Assembly (NCBI RefSeq): GCF_031656215.1 | Contig: NZ_CP134228.1 | Span: forward strand, 806,001-870,000 | Reading direction: 5' to 3' | Source: Mesorhizobium koreense | GTDB taxonomy: Bacteria; Pseudomonadota; Alphaproteobacteria; Rhizobiales; Rhizobiaceae | Length of the DNA: 64,000 bases | Shown here: piece after piece, positions 17,554-26,690 of the stretch | How the letters are laid out: the number at the start of each line of letters is the position of its first letter | Position numbering within the stretch: the stretch's first letter is position 1 | Made by a program: the position numbers and the translations under genes | The notes under the pieces: generated by a model | What the model saw: only the letters and a program-made list of their open reading frames with translations | Told to the model about the DNA's origin: nothing | Databases searched by the model: none

Positions 17554-18810
17554 CTATGAACCGTCTTCCGCCAGCGCTTCCGCCTGATGGCGATGCCCGT
17601 GTATCTCGTAGCCGATAACGGTGACGGCCGGCGCGAGCATGAGAATCACGAGGCAGACGGCCATCCCGACGCCGGAAAGTGCCGCGATGACGGCGAGCGC
17701 CACGACCGCGATCGTCGCGATCAGCAGCCAGATGTGGAACGGGTCGAAGCGGCGGACCAGATAATAATAGAGCGCATAGATCGAACCGAGAAACACGCCG
17801 ACGGGTACGGCGAGGCAAAGCACGGTGGCAAGCGGGCCGATATGGGCCTTGTGCTCGATGAAATAGGCGGCGACGTGCAGGCCGGCGCCGGTGGCGACGA
17901 TCGAGGCGATGGTCACCATCTGGCCGTAGCCCCAGACGAAGGACCGTTCGCGGTGCGCATGGAGCACCCGTCCCGAGGGCAGCATGTAATAGACCCACCA
18001 CATGCCGAAGGTGAGGCCCATGCCGGCGATCGCGACCAGTGCGGCGTCCATGCTCCAGCCCTCTTCCTCGACTGCGGCCGACAGCGTCGCGACCGTGCCG
18101 ACCACCCCTTCGCCGAGCGCGATGATGGCGAACAGGCTGTAGCGCTCGGCGATATGGTGAGGGTGCCAGGGCGTGCCGCCCTCCGTGCGTTCCGCGATCA
18201 TCGGCCCCGCCAGTTCGATGAGGAGGAGGACAACGCCGAGGGCGAAGGAAACGGGTAGCGAGAAATCGACGAGGATCTGCGCGATCCAGCCGATCTGCGC
18301 GATCGATACGGCGATCACATAGGTGAGGCAGGCTTTGCGCCGGGCAGGGTCCTGTCGGGCGGCGCGCAGCCATTGCGACAGAAGGGCGACGCGCATGATG
18401 ACATAGCCCAGCACCATGACCGAATTGTCCAGATGCGCGCCATGCTCGATCGACGCGAACAGGCGCGGCAAGCCGACGGCGAGCACCAGCACGCCGATCA
18501 TCTGCACCATGGTGACGAGCCGGTATATCCAGTCATCCGTATCGAAGGCGGAAGAAAACCAGGAGAAGTTGATCCAGGCCCAGCAGATGGCGAAGGAGGC
18601 GAAGCCGAAGCCGAGAAGCGCCGCCATGTAGTGGCCTTCCGACAGCGCATGGGCGAACTGCGAGGCGGCCTGACCGAAGGCCATCACGAAGGTGAGGTCG
18701 AAGAGCAGCTCGAGCGGCGTTGCGACACGGTGCGCCTCATGCGGATCGCGCCCGCCCATCTGCCGGGCATGATGGTGGAGGATTTCGGAGCCAGGCGGCG
18801 TGATCGTCAT
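17554..18810 (-). CDS. Low-temperature-requirement A (LtrA) family membrane protein
   Basis: A 418-residue polytopic protein with the LtrA N-terminal block EAHRVATPLELLFDLTFVMAFGQAA, then WAWINFSWFSSAFDTDDWIYRLVTM and HHIAERYSLFAIIALGEGVVGT, all diagnostic of the family. About twelve hydrophobic segments are visible. LtrA was named from Listeria cold-growth mutants; the transported species, if any, is unknown. The start is ATG 18810. It stands alone next to a long repeat-rich gap. Confidence 0.9.
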   Translation of the reverse strand: MTITPPGSEILHHHARQMGGRDPHEAHRVATPLELLFDLTFVMAFGQAASQFAHALSEGHYMAALLGFGFASFAICWAWINFSWFSSAFDTDDWIYRLVTMVQMIGVLVLAVGLPRLFASIEHGAHLDNSVMVLGYVIMRVALLSQWLRAARQDPARRKACLTYVIAVSIAQIGWIAQILVDFSLPVSFALGVVLLLIELAGPMIAERTEGGTPWHPHHIAERYSLFAIIALGEGVVGTVATLSAAVEEEGWSMDAALVAIAGMGLTFGMWWVYYMLPSGRVLHAHRERSFVWGYGQMVTIASIVATGAGLHVAAYFIEHKAHIGPLATVLCLAVPVGVFLGSIYALYYYLVRRFDPFHIWLLIATIAVVALAVIAALSGVGMAVCLVILMLAPAVTVIGYEIHGHRHQAEALAEDGS

Positions 18811-19094
18811 GCATGGCCTTCGTCTGTGGCGTCACCGACGATAGAAAGGAAGGATGTTTGGCGTCAAGACGAGCGGTGAATGCTGCCGATCCGGCCTGCT
18901 TCACCCGTCGCTGCGGTTTATAGGCGGCTCAAAGAATGGCCTGAACCCGCGCAGCGACAACCACCACGAACCGTCATCCCGTAAATCGGGGCGGCGCAAG
19001 GCACCGTGCCGGTTGTCCTGGACCTATTCCGTAGAAGTGTGGAAACGTGGCGGCTTCCCGTCTTCGGCGATTGTCGGAAGGGCCAATGACACGC

Positions 19095-19149
19095 CGTCAT
19101 TCCCGACACTCTCCGCTCCTTTCAGTCGCTCACGAGGTCGGGAATGACG
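19095..19149. repeat. Inverted repeat with 13-bp perfect arms
   Basis: CGTCATTCCCGAC (19095-19107) and GTCGGGAATGACG (19137-19149) are exact reverse complements separated by 29 bases. A degenerate copy of the arm (CGTCATCCCG) occurs near 18974. The CGTCATTCCCG core resembles REP-like elements common in rhizobial genomes. Confidence 0.7.
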
Positions 19150-19651
19150 GCGGGAGGGGCCGACCGCCAAACGTGGATAGATTTACGCCTGCCCGCCTCC
19201 GGAAGCGGCTGATCTCCGCGCTTCTCGCAATTTTTTGCGCCCTTTCTCTCCACGCCCTTTTCCCTTCCTCCATAATCCCCGTCAGCTCCTCCCATCGGGA
19301 ACACCGGTCATGACGGTGATTGCGTGGGGAGGAGCCGGCGCCTCCGCCGCGATGCCGACGTGGCATCATGGCCGGGGAGGTCCCGTCTGGAGGTTCCCCT
19401 GGGGGCACTATGACCCCTGCGTGCCGGTAGAAGGTACACAGACCCGAGGCAGAAGAGCGCTTCGGGAGCAGCGGAACAGGTGGGAACAGAAATCGCCGGA
19501 CGGGCGGCCGAAAGGACGCACGTAATTTACTAGATGAGCGAGCCTGCGGCCGCCCGTCTTTCCCGAGTGAACAATGGCCAGACCGGAAACGGGGCGTGGT
19601 GAGGATGAAGCATATTTGGAAGGCAAATGCGGATAATCCTCTGCTCCTTCA

Positions 19652-19811
19652 CACCCCCCTCTGTCCTGCCGGACATCTCCCCCTCAAAGGGGGAGATTAC
19701 GCCGGCCGCGCCGCCGCACCCCTTTCTGTAGTTTTGGAGATTGGCGGAGACCGCGATGCCAGCCGATCTCCCCCCTTGAGGGGGAGATGTCCGGCAGGAC
19801 AGAGGGGGGTG
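19652..19811. repeat. Large palindromic repeat, two ~46-bp arms
   Basis: The left arm 19652-19697 (CACCCCCCTCTGTCCTGCCGG then ACATCTCCCCCTC) is the reverse complement of the right arm 19766-19811 with about one difference. Each arm itself contains a small hairpin (CCCCCTCAAAGGGGG type). A spacer of about 69 bp lies between. It is distinct in sequence from the 140-bp element at 7506 and 27054, so at least two palindromic repeat families are present. Confidence 0.85.
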
Positions 19812-20086
19812 CGAAGGGGCGGTGGACAGGAAAGGATACCCACAAACAATGAACCTCAAACGAGGGGCACCCCCAAACGCCTGACCGGGCGTCGCAGCAT
19901 GTGCCGCGTCCCCGCGGAGCCCGGCCGCGCAAGCGGCGGTTCGGGCGTGAGCGAGAAGAAATCACCGAGCGAAGGAAACTGCGGCCGAACGTTCCACCTT
20001 GCGGGGTCGGGCTACTTTCTGCGGGGTTCGCGGTTGAACCCCATGGTACCCTTCCTATCTCGATGCGGCCACCAAGGAGAAAAACG

Positions 20087-20329
20087 ATGAAATGTCCGAT
20101 TGACGACGTCGAACTGGTGATCGCCGAACGCCAGGGCATCGAGATCGATTATTGCCCGAAATGCCGCGGCGTATGGCTGGATCGCGGCGAACTCGACAAG
20201 ATCATTGAGCGCTCCGAACAGCGTGCGCCTCGCACTCATCAGGACGACGGCGACCGTTATCGGGACAGGGACGAGCGGCGCCCTTACAAGAAGAAAAAAT
20301 CGATCCTGGGCGAGATTTTTGACTTCTGA
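20087..20329 (+). CDS. TFIIB-type zinc-ribbon protein
   Basis: An 80-residue protein starting MKCPIDDVELVIAERQGIEI, followed by DYCPKCRGVWLDRGELDKI, the conserved single zinc ribbon (CP..D and CPKCRGVWLD) of the zf-TFIIB family, with a highly charged Asp/Arg/Lys tail ending KKKSILGEIFDF. The second Cys of the first knuckle is replaced by Asp, as is common in this family. AAGGAG precedes the ATG at 20087. Function is unknown. Confidence 0.88.
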   Translation: MKCPIDDVELVIAERQGIEIDYCPKCRGVWLDRGELDKIIERSEQRAPRTHQDDGDRYRDRDERRPYKKKKSILGEIFDF

Positions 20330-20356
20330 ATGCGGCAACCGGCCGGGTCAACGCGA

Positions 20357-21526
20357 TCAGATCACGTTGAGTTCGCGGAAAGGCCGCCCTTCGGCAATGC
20401 GCTCATAGCCGAAGGCGGAGCAGTCGATGGTGCGGTAGGCGCCATGGACCACGAGTTCGGCGATCGCCCGGCCGGCGGCCGGCGCCTGCTGCAAGCCGTG
20501 ACCGGAAAAGCCGTTGCAGAAGAGGAAGTTCGGCATCTCCGGATGCGGGCCGATGACGGCGTTCTGGTCGAGCGTGTTGTAGTCGTAATGGCCGGCCCAG
20601 GCACGCGTCGCCTTGATCGCCTCGAAGGCGGGGACGCGGGCGGCCAGCACCGGCCAGATCACTTCCTCGAAATAATGCCATTCCGGTTCGAAGTCGGCCG
20701 GATCGGCGGCGGAATCGGTCTCATACGGCTCGGCACCGCCGGTGATGTAGACCGACCCTTCCGGGCGGACATAGATGCCGGACGGATCGACGAGCAGCGG
20801 CATGTCGTCGAACCGGTCGCGCGCCTCGAAGACGAAGACCGAGCGCTTGCGCGGCTCGACCGGCAGCGCAAGGCCCGCAAGCGCGGCGATCCCGCCCGCT
20901 TGCGGGCCGGCGGCATTGATGACGATGCCGGCGTCAAGCGTCACACCGCCGGCGAGTGTCACGCCGACAGCCTTGCCTCCGGCCGTGCGGATGCCGACGA
21001 CGCTGTCCTGGACGAAATCGATGGCGCGGTCCCTCAGCGCCTTGCGGAAGAGCGAGAGCAGCGCATGCGCGTCGAACCAGCCTTCGCCGCTCAGGCCATA
21101 GGCGCCGGCGGCGATGCCTTCCGCCGCGAGCCAGGGGAAGCGTCGCTTAAGCGCGGCCGCGTCCTCCAGCACGATATCGGCGCCTTCGGCCGCCTGTACG
21201 CGGTGGTTCTCGCGCAGGACCGCTTCGCCGGCAGGGCTGGCGAGAATAAGGTAGCCCTTTTCGTGGAAGCCGATATCGGCACCCGCCCCGAAGCGCGCCT
21301 CGAGGTCACGGAAAAGGCCCAGCGTGAAGCGCGACAGGCGGATGTTTTCGGCAATGGAGAATTGCTGGCGGATCGAGGCGCAGGAAAGCGTCGTCGCGGA
21401 ATGCGCGAATTGCGGGTCGCGCTCGATCAGCGCGATGCGCCCGGCAAAACCCTCCTCGCGCAGGAAATAGGTGATCGAACTGCCGACGATCGCCCCGCCG
21501 ATGATCGCAATATCCGTATACGCCAT
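20357..21526 (-). CDS. FAD-dependent amine/amino-acid oxidoreductase (DadA/DAO superfamily)
   Basis: A 389-residue flavoprotein. The N-terminus MAYTDIAIIGGAIVGSSITY is the FAD Rossmann motif, followed by LIERDPQFAHSATTLSCASIRQQF; the C-terminal FAD contact is HPEMPNFLFCNGFSGHGLQQAP. This resembles the sarcosine/dimethylglycine/D-amino-acid oxidase group and the FOXRED1-like branch. The substrate is unknown. ATG 21526 is chosen at the Rossmann start; the upstream frame is not protein-like. It is divergent from the CitE-like gene, about 100 bp between starts, so the two may share a regulatory region. Confidence 0.85.
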   Translation of the reverse strand: MAYTDIAIIGGAIVGSSITYFLREEGFAGRIALIERDPQFAHSATTLSCASIRQQFSIAENIRLSRFTLGLFRDLEARFGAGADIGFHEKGYLILASPAGEAVLRENHRVQAAEGADIVLEDAAALKRRFPWLAAEGIAAGAYGLSGEGWFDAHALLSLFRKALRDRAIDFVQDSVVGIRTAGGKAVGVTLAGGVTLDAGIVINAAGPQAGGIAALAGLALPVEPRKRSVFVFEARDRFDDMPLLVDPSGIYVRPEGSVYITGGAEPYETDSAADPADFEPEWHYFEEVIWPVLAARVPAFEAIKATRAWAGHYDYNTLDQNAVIGPHPEMPNFLFCNGFSGHGLQQAPAAGRAIAELVVHGAYRTIDCSAFGYERIAEGRPFRELNVI

Positions 21527-21624
21527 GTCCTCGCCCGTCTCGTTCGGCGCGAGACAATCAGCTTCGCCGCTCGCCCGCAAGAGCGGGGCTTGCCAGGCTT
21601 TGCGCCAGCGTCCATGAAGCGCAT

Positions 21625-22512
21625 ATGCCATCGACTTCCCGCCTCCGCCGCTCGGTGCTCTATGTGCCCGCCACGAACGAAAAGGCGCTCGCTAAGCTGC
21701 CTTCGCTCGATTGCGACGTGGCGGTCGTCGATCTGGAGGATTCCGTCGCCCCGGAAAGAAAGGATGAGGCGCGCGAGCGCATGCGCGGCTTTTTTAACCG
21801 GGGCGAGGGCGGCGGGAAGATGACGGTGATCCGCATCAACGCGCTTTCCGGCGAATGGGGGGCTGAGGATTTGCTCGCAGCACGCGCATGTAGGCCCGAC
21901 GCGATCCTGCTGCCGAAGGTCGATACGCCGCGCGACGTGCTCGACGCCAACGACGCGCTCGACGAGATGGACGCGGCGTCCTCGCTGGAGCTTTGGGCCA
22001 TGGTGGAGACGCCGAAGGCGATGCTCAATCTCGGCGCCATCGCCGAACTCGGCCGCGATCCCTCCGCGCGGCTTGCATGTTTCGTTGCCGGCACCAACGA
22101 TCTCGTCAAGGAAACCGGGGTGCTGGCGACGGCGGACCGGCGTTACCTCATGCCGTGGCTGATGCAGATGGTGCTTGCCGCGCGCGCCGGCGGGCTCGAT
22201 GTACTCGACGGAGTGAGCAACGATTTCCGCGACGCGGAGGCCTTCGCGCGCGAATGCGGCGAGGCGCGCGCCATGGGCTTCGACGGCAAGACGCTGATCC
22301 ACCCGGCGCAGATCGGTCAGGCCAATGCCGTCTTTTCGCCCTCCGAGGCGGAGATAGCGGGAGCGGAGGAGATTGCGGATGCCTTCGCCAAGCCGGAGAA
22401 TGCGGGCAGGGGAGCGATTTCCGTCAACGGCCGGATGGTCGAGAGGCTGCATCTGGAACAGGCAAGCCGCGTGCTTGCCAGGGCGGCCGCCACGAAGGAG
22501 CGAGGAAGATGA
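21625..22512 (+). CDS. HpcH/HpaI aldolase - CitE-like lyase
   Basis: A 295-residue TIM-barrel lyase of the CitE/malyl-CoA lyase group: SVLYVPATNEKALAKLPSLD, the metal-binding acidic pair in VVDLEDSVAPERKDEAR, ELWAMVETPKAMLNLG and GFDGKTLIHPAQIGQAN. Freestanding CitE-like proteins cleave or hydrolyse malyl-, citramalyl- or methylmalyl-CoA type substrates; without citD/citF here it is not a citrate lyase subunit. Its last codons overlap the DUF1737 start (ATGA). Confidence 0.88.
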   Translation: MPSTSRLRRSVLYVPATNEKALAKLPSLDCDVAVVDLEDSVAPERKDEARERMRGFFNRGEGGGKMTVIRINALSGEWGAEDLLAARACRPDAILLPKVDTPRDVLDANDALDEMDAASSLELWAMVETPKAMLNLGAIAELGRDPSARLACFVAGTNDLVKETGVLATADRRYLMPWLMQMVLAARAGGLDVLDGVSNDFRDAEAFARECGEARAMGFDGKTLIHPAQIGQANAVFSPSEAEIAGAEEIADAFAKPENAGRGAISVNGRMVERLHLEQASRVLARAAATKERGR

Positions 22513-22715
22513 AGCTTTACCGTTTTCTGACCGGGTCCGACGATGCCAGCTTCTGCCACAAGGTGACGGCGGCCCTCAACAAGGGCTGGCACCTCTACGG
22601 CTCGCCGACCTACGCCTACGATACGGAGGGCAAGGTCATGAAATGCGGCCAGGCCGTCGTGAAGGACGTCGAGGGCAAGGAATACGAGCCTTCGGTCAAG
22701 CTGTCCGATTATTGA
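22509..22715 (+). CDS. DUF1737-family protein
   Basis: A 68-residue protein MKLYRFLTGSDDASFCHKVT then ALNKGWHLYGSPTYAYD, matching DUF1737, a short family with an N-terminal LYR..TG and a central GW.L.G.P. Function is unknown. It is translationally coupled to the lyase by a 4-nt overlap, a pairing I believe recurs in rhizobia. Confidence 0.8.
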   Translation: MKLYRFLTGSDDASFCHKVTAALNKGWHLYGSPTYAYDTEGKVMKCGQAVVKDVEGKEYEPSVKLSDY

Positions 22716-22733
22716 GAGGCGTTGCGGACGACG

Positions 22734-23177
22734 TCAGGGCGCGATGCGCTCGACGTCTTCCTCGATCCGCTCCATGTCGTCGTCGGAGAGGCCGAAATGG
22801 TGGCCGATCTCGTGGATGAGGACATGGGTGACGATATCGCCCAGCGTCTCCTCGTTCTCCGCCCAATAGTCGAGGACGGCGCGGCGGTAGAGCGTGATGC
22901 GGTTCGGCCCCTCGCCGGTGTGCGGGTTCCAGCGTTCGGCGATCCCGCGTCCCTCGAACAGGCCGAGCAGGTCGAAAGGCGTCTCCAGCGCGAGATCGTC
23001 CATGATCTCGTCGGTCGGGAATTCCGAGACCTGGATGACGATCTCGCCCGTAAGCTGGCGGAATCCCTCCGGCAGATGGGCATATGCTTCGAGTGCCAGG
23101 AGTTCCATCTCGTCGATGGACGGCGAGAGCTGGTCCTGCCAGGCGCGGGTTTGGTATATTCTTGCCATCCGCGCCAT
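22734..23177 (-). CDS. Zincin-like metallopeptidase family protein
   Basis: A 147-residue protein with a C-terminal HVLIHEIGHHFGLSDDDME, an HExxH motif with a following His/Asp, preceded by ITLYRRAVLDYW, matching the COG3824 small zincin family. The activity is predicted, not demonstrated for most members. ATG 23177 (MARMARIYQTRAW) is chosen, with a second in-frame ATG at 23168; the longer frame from 23264 adds unconserved residues. It is convergent with DUF1737, 18 nt apart. Confidence 0.88.
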   Translation of the reverse strand: MARMARIYQTRAWQDQLSPSIDEMELLALEAYAHLPEGFRQLTGEIVIQVSEFPTDEIMDDLALETPFDLLGLFEGRGIAERWNPHTGEGPNRITLYRRAVLDYWAENEETLGDIVTHVLIHEIGHHFGLSDDDMERIEEDVERIAP

Positions 23178-23288
23178 ATAGCGGTTCGCATCGTGGCTTT
23201 CGAGAGGCAAGGACGCCGCGCCTTGGAACAAGGTTACGATAGGGCCGAACGGCGGCGGCGCCAACGGCGGCGGCGCGGAAAATGCCGG

Positions 23289-26200
23289 TCATTGGAAGTT
23301 GCGTCCTTTCGGCATGACCTTTCGCGGCCCATCCGCCAGCGCCTCGTAGTCGCGCTCGAGCGCTGGCAGCGCGCGGGCAAGCCGGCGGTAGCGCCTGTCA
23401 CGACCGTCGCTCGTTGGCTTTTTGACCTCGTCGGCGCTGGATAGATCGTCGAGCGCCCGGAAACCTTCCGACAACTCGCTGAGCCATGGCGTCAGATCCT
23501 CGATGTGTTCGGCGATGATGTGGATGACGCCCGATTCCGACTGCACGGGGCCGTGGACCCGGATGAAGCGGGAGCCCATGACCACCGAACGGTAGCGCGC
23601 GAACCGCCTTTCCCAGATGATGATGTTGGCGATGCCGCCCTCGTCCTCGAGCGTCAGGAAGATCGCCTTTCCGTTGCCCGGCCGCTGACGCACGAGCACG
23701 AGGCCGGCGACCCATATGCGCCTGCCGTCCGGCACCGAAGGGAGCCGTGCACTGGGCGTTATGCCGGCCGTATCCAGACGCTGACGTAGGAAGGAGACGG
23801 GGTGTGCCTTCAGCGAGAGGCCGAGCATGCGGTAGTCATGGATGACATGCTCGCCGGGCGGCATGGCGGGCAGGGCGGCCTTTGGTTCATGGTCGCGCAA
23901 GGCAAGGTTCGGACGGTCGAAGAGCGGCAGGAATTCGGCGGCGGCCTTCCTGTCCAGCGCCTTCACCGCCCACAGCGCCTCGCGCCGGCCAAGCCCGATG
24001 GAGCGGAAGGCATCGGCTTGTGCAAGTTTCTCGATCTCGTCGACATCGAGGCCGGAACGAAGCCAGACATCGCGCACCGAATCGTAGCCGTCGCCGCGGC
24101 GCTCGACAAAAGCGACCATCCGATCCTCGGAAAGCCCCTTGACCTGCCGGAAGCCGAGCCGGACGGTGTTCTTCGTCAGGACGGTTTCCCGCATTTCCGC
24201 GTGGCGCGGATGGATGCGGCCCGGATCGAAATCGGCTTCTTCCAGCGTGCAGTCCCAGACGGAATGGTTGATGTCGACGTCGCGGATTTCGACGCCGTGG
24301 TCGCGCGCGTCGCGGACAAGCTGGGCAGGTTGGTAAAAACCCATCGGCTGCGAATTCAGGATCGCGGCGCAGAACACGTCGGGATAAAACGCCTTGAACC
24401 ATGAGGAGGCATAGACAAGGAGCGCGAAAGAGGCGGCGTGGCTCTCGGGGAAGCCGTAATCGCCGAAACCCTTGATCTGGTTGAAGCAGCGCTGGGCGAA
24501 TTCTTCCGAATAGTTATTGCCGACCATGCCTTCGATCATCCGCTTTTCATATAGCTCAATCGTGCCGTTGCGCCGGAAGGTCGCCATGGCGCGTCGCAAC
24601 TGGTCGGCCTCGCCGGGCGTGAAGCCGCCGGCATCGATGGCGATCTTCATGGCCTGTTCCTGGAAAAGCGGGACACCGAGCGTTCGTTCCAGGATGGCTT
24701 CCAGCGCAGGGCTCGGATAGTCGACTTTTTCCTTTTTCATCCGCCGGCGCAGATAGGGATGCACCATGTCGCCCTGGATCGGGCCGGGGCGGACGATCGC
24801 CACTTCGATGACGAGGTCGTAGAATTTCCTTGGGCGCAGCCTCGGCAGCATGGACATCTGCGCCCGGCTCTCGATCTGGAAGACGCCAAGCGTGTCGGCG
24901 CGGCAGATCATGTCGTAGACCTTTTCGTCCTCTGGCGGGACCGTCGCTAAGGTGAGGCGCCGGCCATATTTGTCGCGCACGCGGTAGTGATCCTCAAGCA
25001 GATTGAAGGCGCGTTTCAGGCAGGAGAGCATGCCGAGCGCGAGCACATCGACCTTGAGAATACGGACTGTGTCGAGGTCGTCCTTGTCCCACTCCACCAT
25101 CCTGCGCGATTCCATCGCGGTCTTGACGATGGGGACGATCTCGTCGAGCCGATCCTTCGTGATGACGAAGCCGCCGACATGTTGCGTCAGGTGGCGGGGG
25201 AACCCGATGATCTCGTTGACGCGGGCGACGACATGCCGGGTCGTCGGATCGGCGAGGTCGATGCCGGCGGCTTTGGCCTCCTTCTCGCCGACACCGGAGG
25301 TCGACCAGCCCCAGATCGTGCCCGACAATGCGCTTCGAACATCGTCCGACAGGCCCATCGCCTTCGCCACCTCGCGCAGCGCCGAGCGGCCGCGATAGCT
25401 GGTGACGGCAGCGGCGAGCGCTGTCCGCTTCTCCGAATACTTGGAATAGATGTACTGGATGATTTCCTCGCGCCGCTCGTGTTCGAAATCGACGTCGATG
25501 TCCGGCGGCTCGTCGCGCTCCGTGGAGACGAAGCGCTCGAACAGCACGTCGGTGAGGGCCGGATCGACCTCCGTTATATGAAGGCAGAAGCAGATGACGG
25601 AATTGGCGGCCGAGCCGCGTCCCTGGCAGAGAATCCCCACCCCGTCCGATCGCGCGAAGCGCACGATGTCGTGGACTGTGAGGAAGTAGCGCGCATATTT
25701 CTTCCCCGCGACGATGCCGAGTTCGTGCCGGATCAGAGCCTGCACCTTTTCCGGCACGCCTTCGGGGTAGCGTCTTTCCGCGCCCTCCCAGGTCAGCCGT
25801 TCCAATTCGGTCTGCGGATCGACGCCCTCTTCGGTCGTTTCCTCCGGATAATTGTGCTTCAGCTCGTCCAGGCTGAAAGTGAGGGTCTCCGCGAAGCGTA
25901 GCGTCTCCGACAGCGCTTGCGGGTAGCGGCGGAAGAGGCGTGCCATTTCGCCGGGTGTTTTCAGATGGCGTTCGGCATTGGCGGCAAGTGCCAGGCCGGC
26001 TTCGGCTATAGGCACATTGAGGCGGATTGCGGTGAGCACGTCCTGCAGCGGCCGCCTTTCCGTGGAGTGATAAAGAACATCGTTGGTCGCCATCAGCGGA
26101 ACGCCTGCGGCTTCCGCCATTGCCGCCGCTTGCTCCAGTCTGAACCGGTCGTCACCGTGATAATCCGGCGCGACGGCTAGCCACAGATTACGGCCGAAGC

Positions 26201-26690
26201 GATCCTTGAATTGCCGGACCAACGCCAGATTGTCCTCCGCTGGCACCGACAAATCCGGTAGCACAGCAAGCGACAGCCGGTCGCCCCATTCGAGGAGGTC
26301 GTCGCGCCTCAAGAGGGTAGCACCCTTTTCGGTCTCCTCGCGCAGATTGGCCTGGGTCAGCATGCGGCAGAGATGCCCCCAGCCTTTGCGGTCTTGTGAA
26401 TAGGCGAGAATATCGGGCGTTCCGTGCTCGAAGACCAACCGGCAGCCGGGGTGGTAGGGAAGCTGGACCGCTTCCGTATCCTCGGAAAGCTTGATGTATC
26501 TCGACTGGCTCCAGGCGCGCACCACGCCGGCGACGCTGTTGCGGTCGGCAAGGCCCATTCCCGCATGGCCGAGGAGACAGGCGGTCTTCACCAGTTCCTC
26601 GGGTCTCGAAGCGCCGCGCAGGAAGGAGAAATTCGACTGGACGCCGAACTCGATATAGGGCGGTTGCGCCATGAGAGAGGAAACGTTCAT
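23289..26690 (-). CDS. dnaE2: Error-prone DNA polymerase III alpha subunit (DnaE2)
   Basis: A 1133-residue C-family polymerase used in SOS translesion synthesis with ImuA and ImuB. It begins [21 protein letters not shown] (PHP domain), carries the catalytic acidic cluster [13 protein letters not shown] in the palm, and [19 protein letters not shown] and an OB-type region near [14 protein letters not shown]; unlike DnaE1 it has the short C-terminus typical of DnaE2. The ATG at 26690 overlaps the imuB stop (ATGA), so translation is coupled. The open frame extends upstream to 27077, but that part lies within imuB and is not conserved. Confidence 0.95.
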   Translation of the reverse strand: MNVSSLMAQPPYIEFGVQSNFSFLRGASRPEELVKTACLLGHAGMGLADRNSVAGVVRAWSQSRYIKLSEDTEAVQLPYHPGCRLVFEHGTPDILAYSQDRKGWGHLCRMLTQANLREETEKGATLLRRDDLLEWGDRLSLAVLPDLSVPAEDNLALVRQFKDRFGRNLWLAVAPDYHGDDRFRLEQAAAMAEAAGVPLMATNDVLYHSTERRPLQDVLTAIRLNVPIAEAGLALAANAERHLKTPGEMARLFRRYPQALSETLRFAETLTFSLDELKHNYPEETTEEGVDPQTELERLTWEGAERRYPEGVPEKVQALIRHELGIVAGKKYARYFLTVHDIVRFARSDGVGILCQGRGSAANSVICFCLHITEVDPALTDVLFERFVSTERDEPPDIDVDFEHERREEIIQYIYSKYSEKRTALAAAVTSYRGRSALREVAKAMGLSDDVRSALSGTIWGWSTSGVGEKEAKAAGIDLADPTTRHVVARVNEIIGFPRHLTQHVGGFVITKDRLDEIVPIVKTAMESRRMVEWDKDDLDTVRILKVDVLALGMLSCLKRAFNLLEDHYRVRDKYGRRLTLATVPPEDEKVYDMICRADTLGVFQIESRAQMSMLPRLRPRKFYDLVIEVAIVRPGPIQGDMVHPYLRRRMKKEKVDYPSPALEAILERTLGVPLFQEQAMKIAIDAGGFTPGEADQLRRAMATFRRNGTIELYEKRMIEGMVGNNYSEEFAQRCFNQIKGFGDYGFPESHAASFALLVYASSWFKAFYPDVFCAAILNSQPMGFYQPAQLVRDARDHGVEIRDVDINHSVWDCTLEEADFDPGRIHPRHAEMRETVLTKNTVRLGFRQVKGLSEDRMVAFVERRGDGYDSVRDVWLRSGLDVDEIEKLAQADAFRSIGLGRREALWAVKALDRKAAAEFLPLFDRPNLALRDHEPKAALPAMPPGEHVIHDYRMLGLSLKAHPVSFLRQRLDTAGITPSARLPSVPDGRRIWVAGLVLVRQRPGNGKAIFLTLEDEGGIANIIIWERRFARYRSVVMGSRFIRVHGPVQSESGVIHIIAEHIEDLTPWLSELSEGFRALDDLSSADEVKKPTSDGRDRRYRRLARALPALERDYEALADGPRKVMPKGRNFQ

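Larger units (their letters stand above)
18811..20086. other. 1.3-kb non-coding, repeat-rich region
   Basis: No frame here has coding character; all open frames are short and Arg/Pro/Ser-rich. It contains a 13-bp-arm inverted repeat (19095-19149) and a near-perfect 46-bp-arm inverted repeat (19652-19811), both listed separately. The stretch 19340-19560 is GC-rich and could fold extensively (CCCCTGGGGG, GCGCTTCGGGAGC), but I do not recognise 6S, SRP, tmRNA or RNase P RNA in it. Confidence 0.6.

Noticed and set aside
18811-20086. CRISPR array in the repeat-rich gap
   Set aside because: The repeats are single inverted pairs, not a series of direct repeats with equal spacers, and no cas gene is present.
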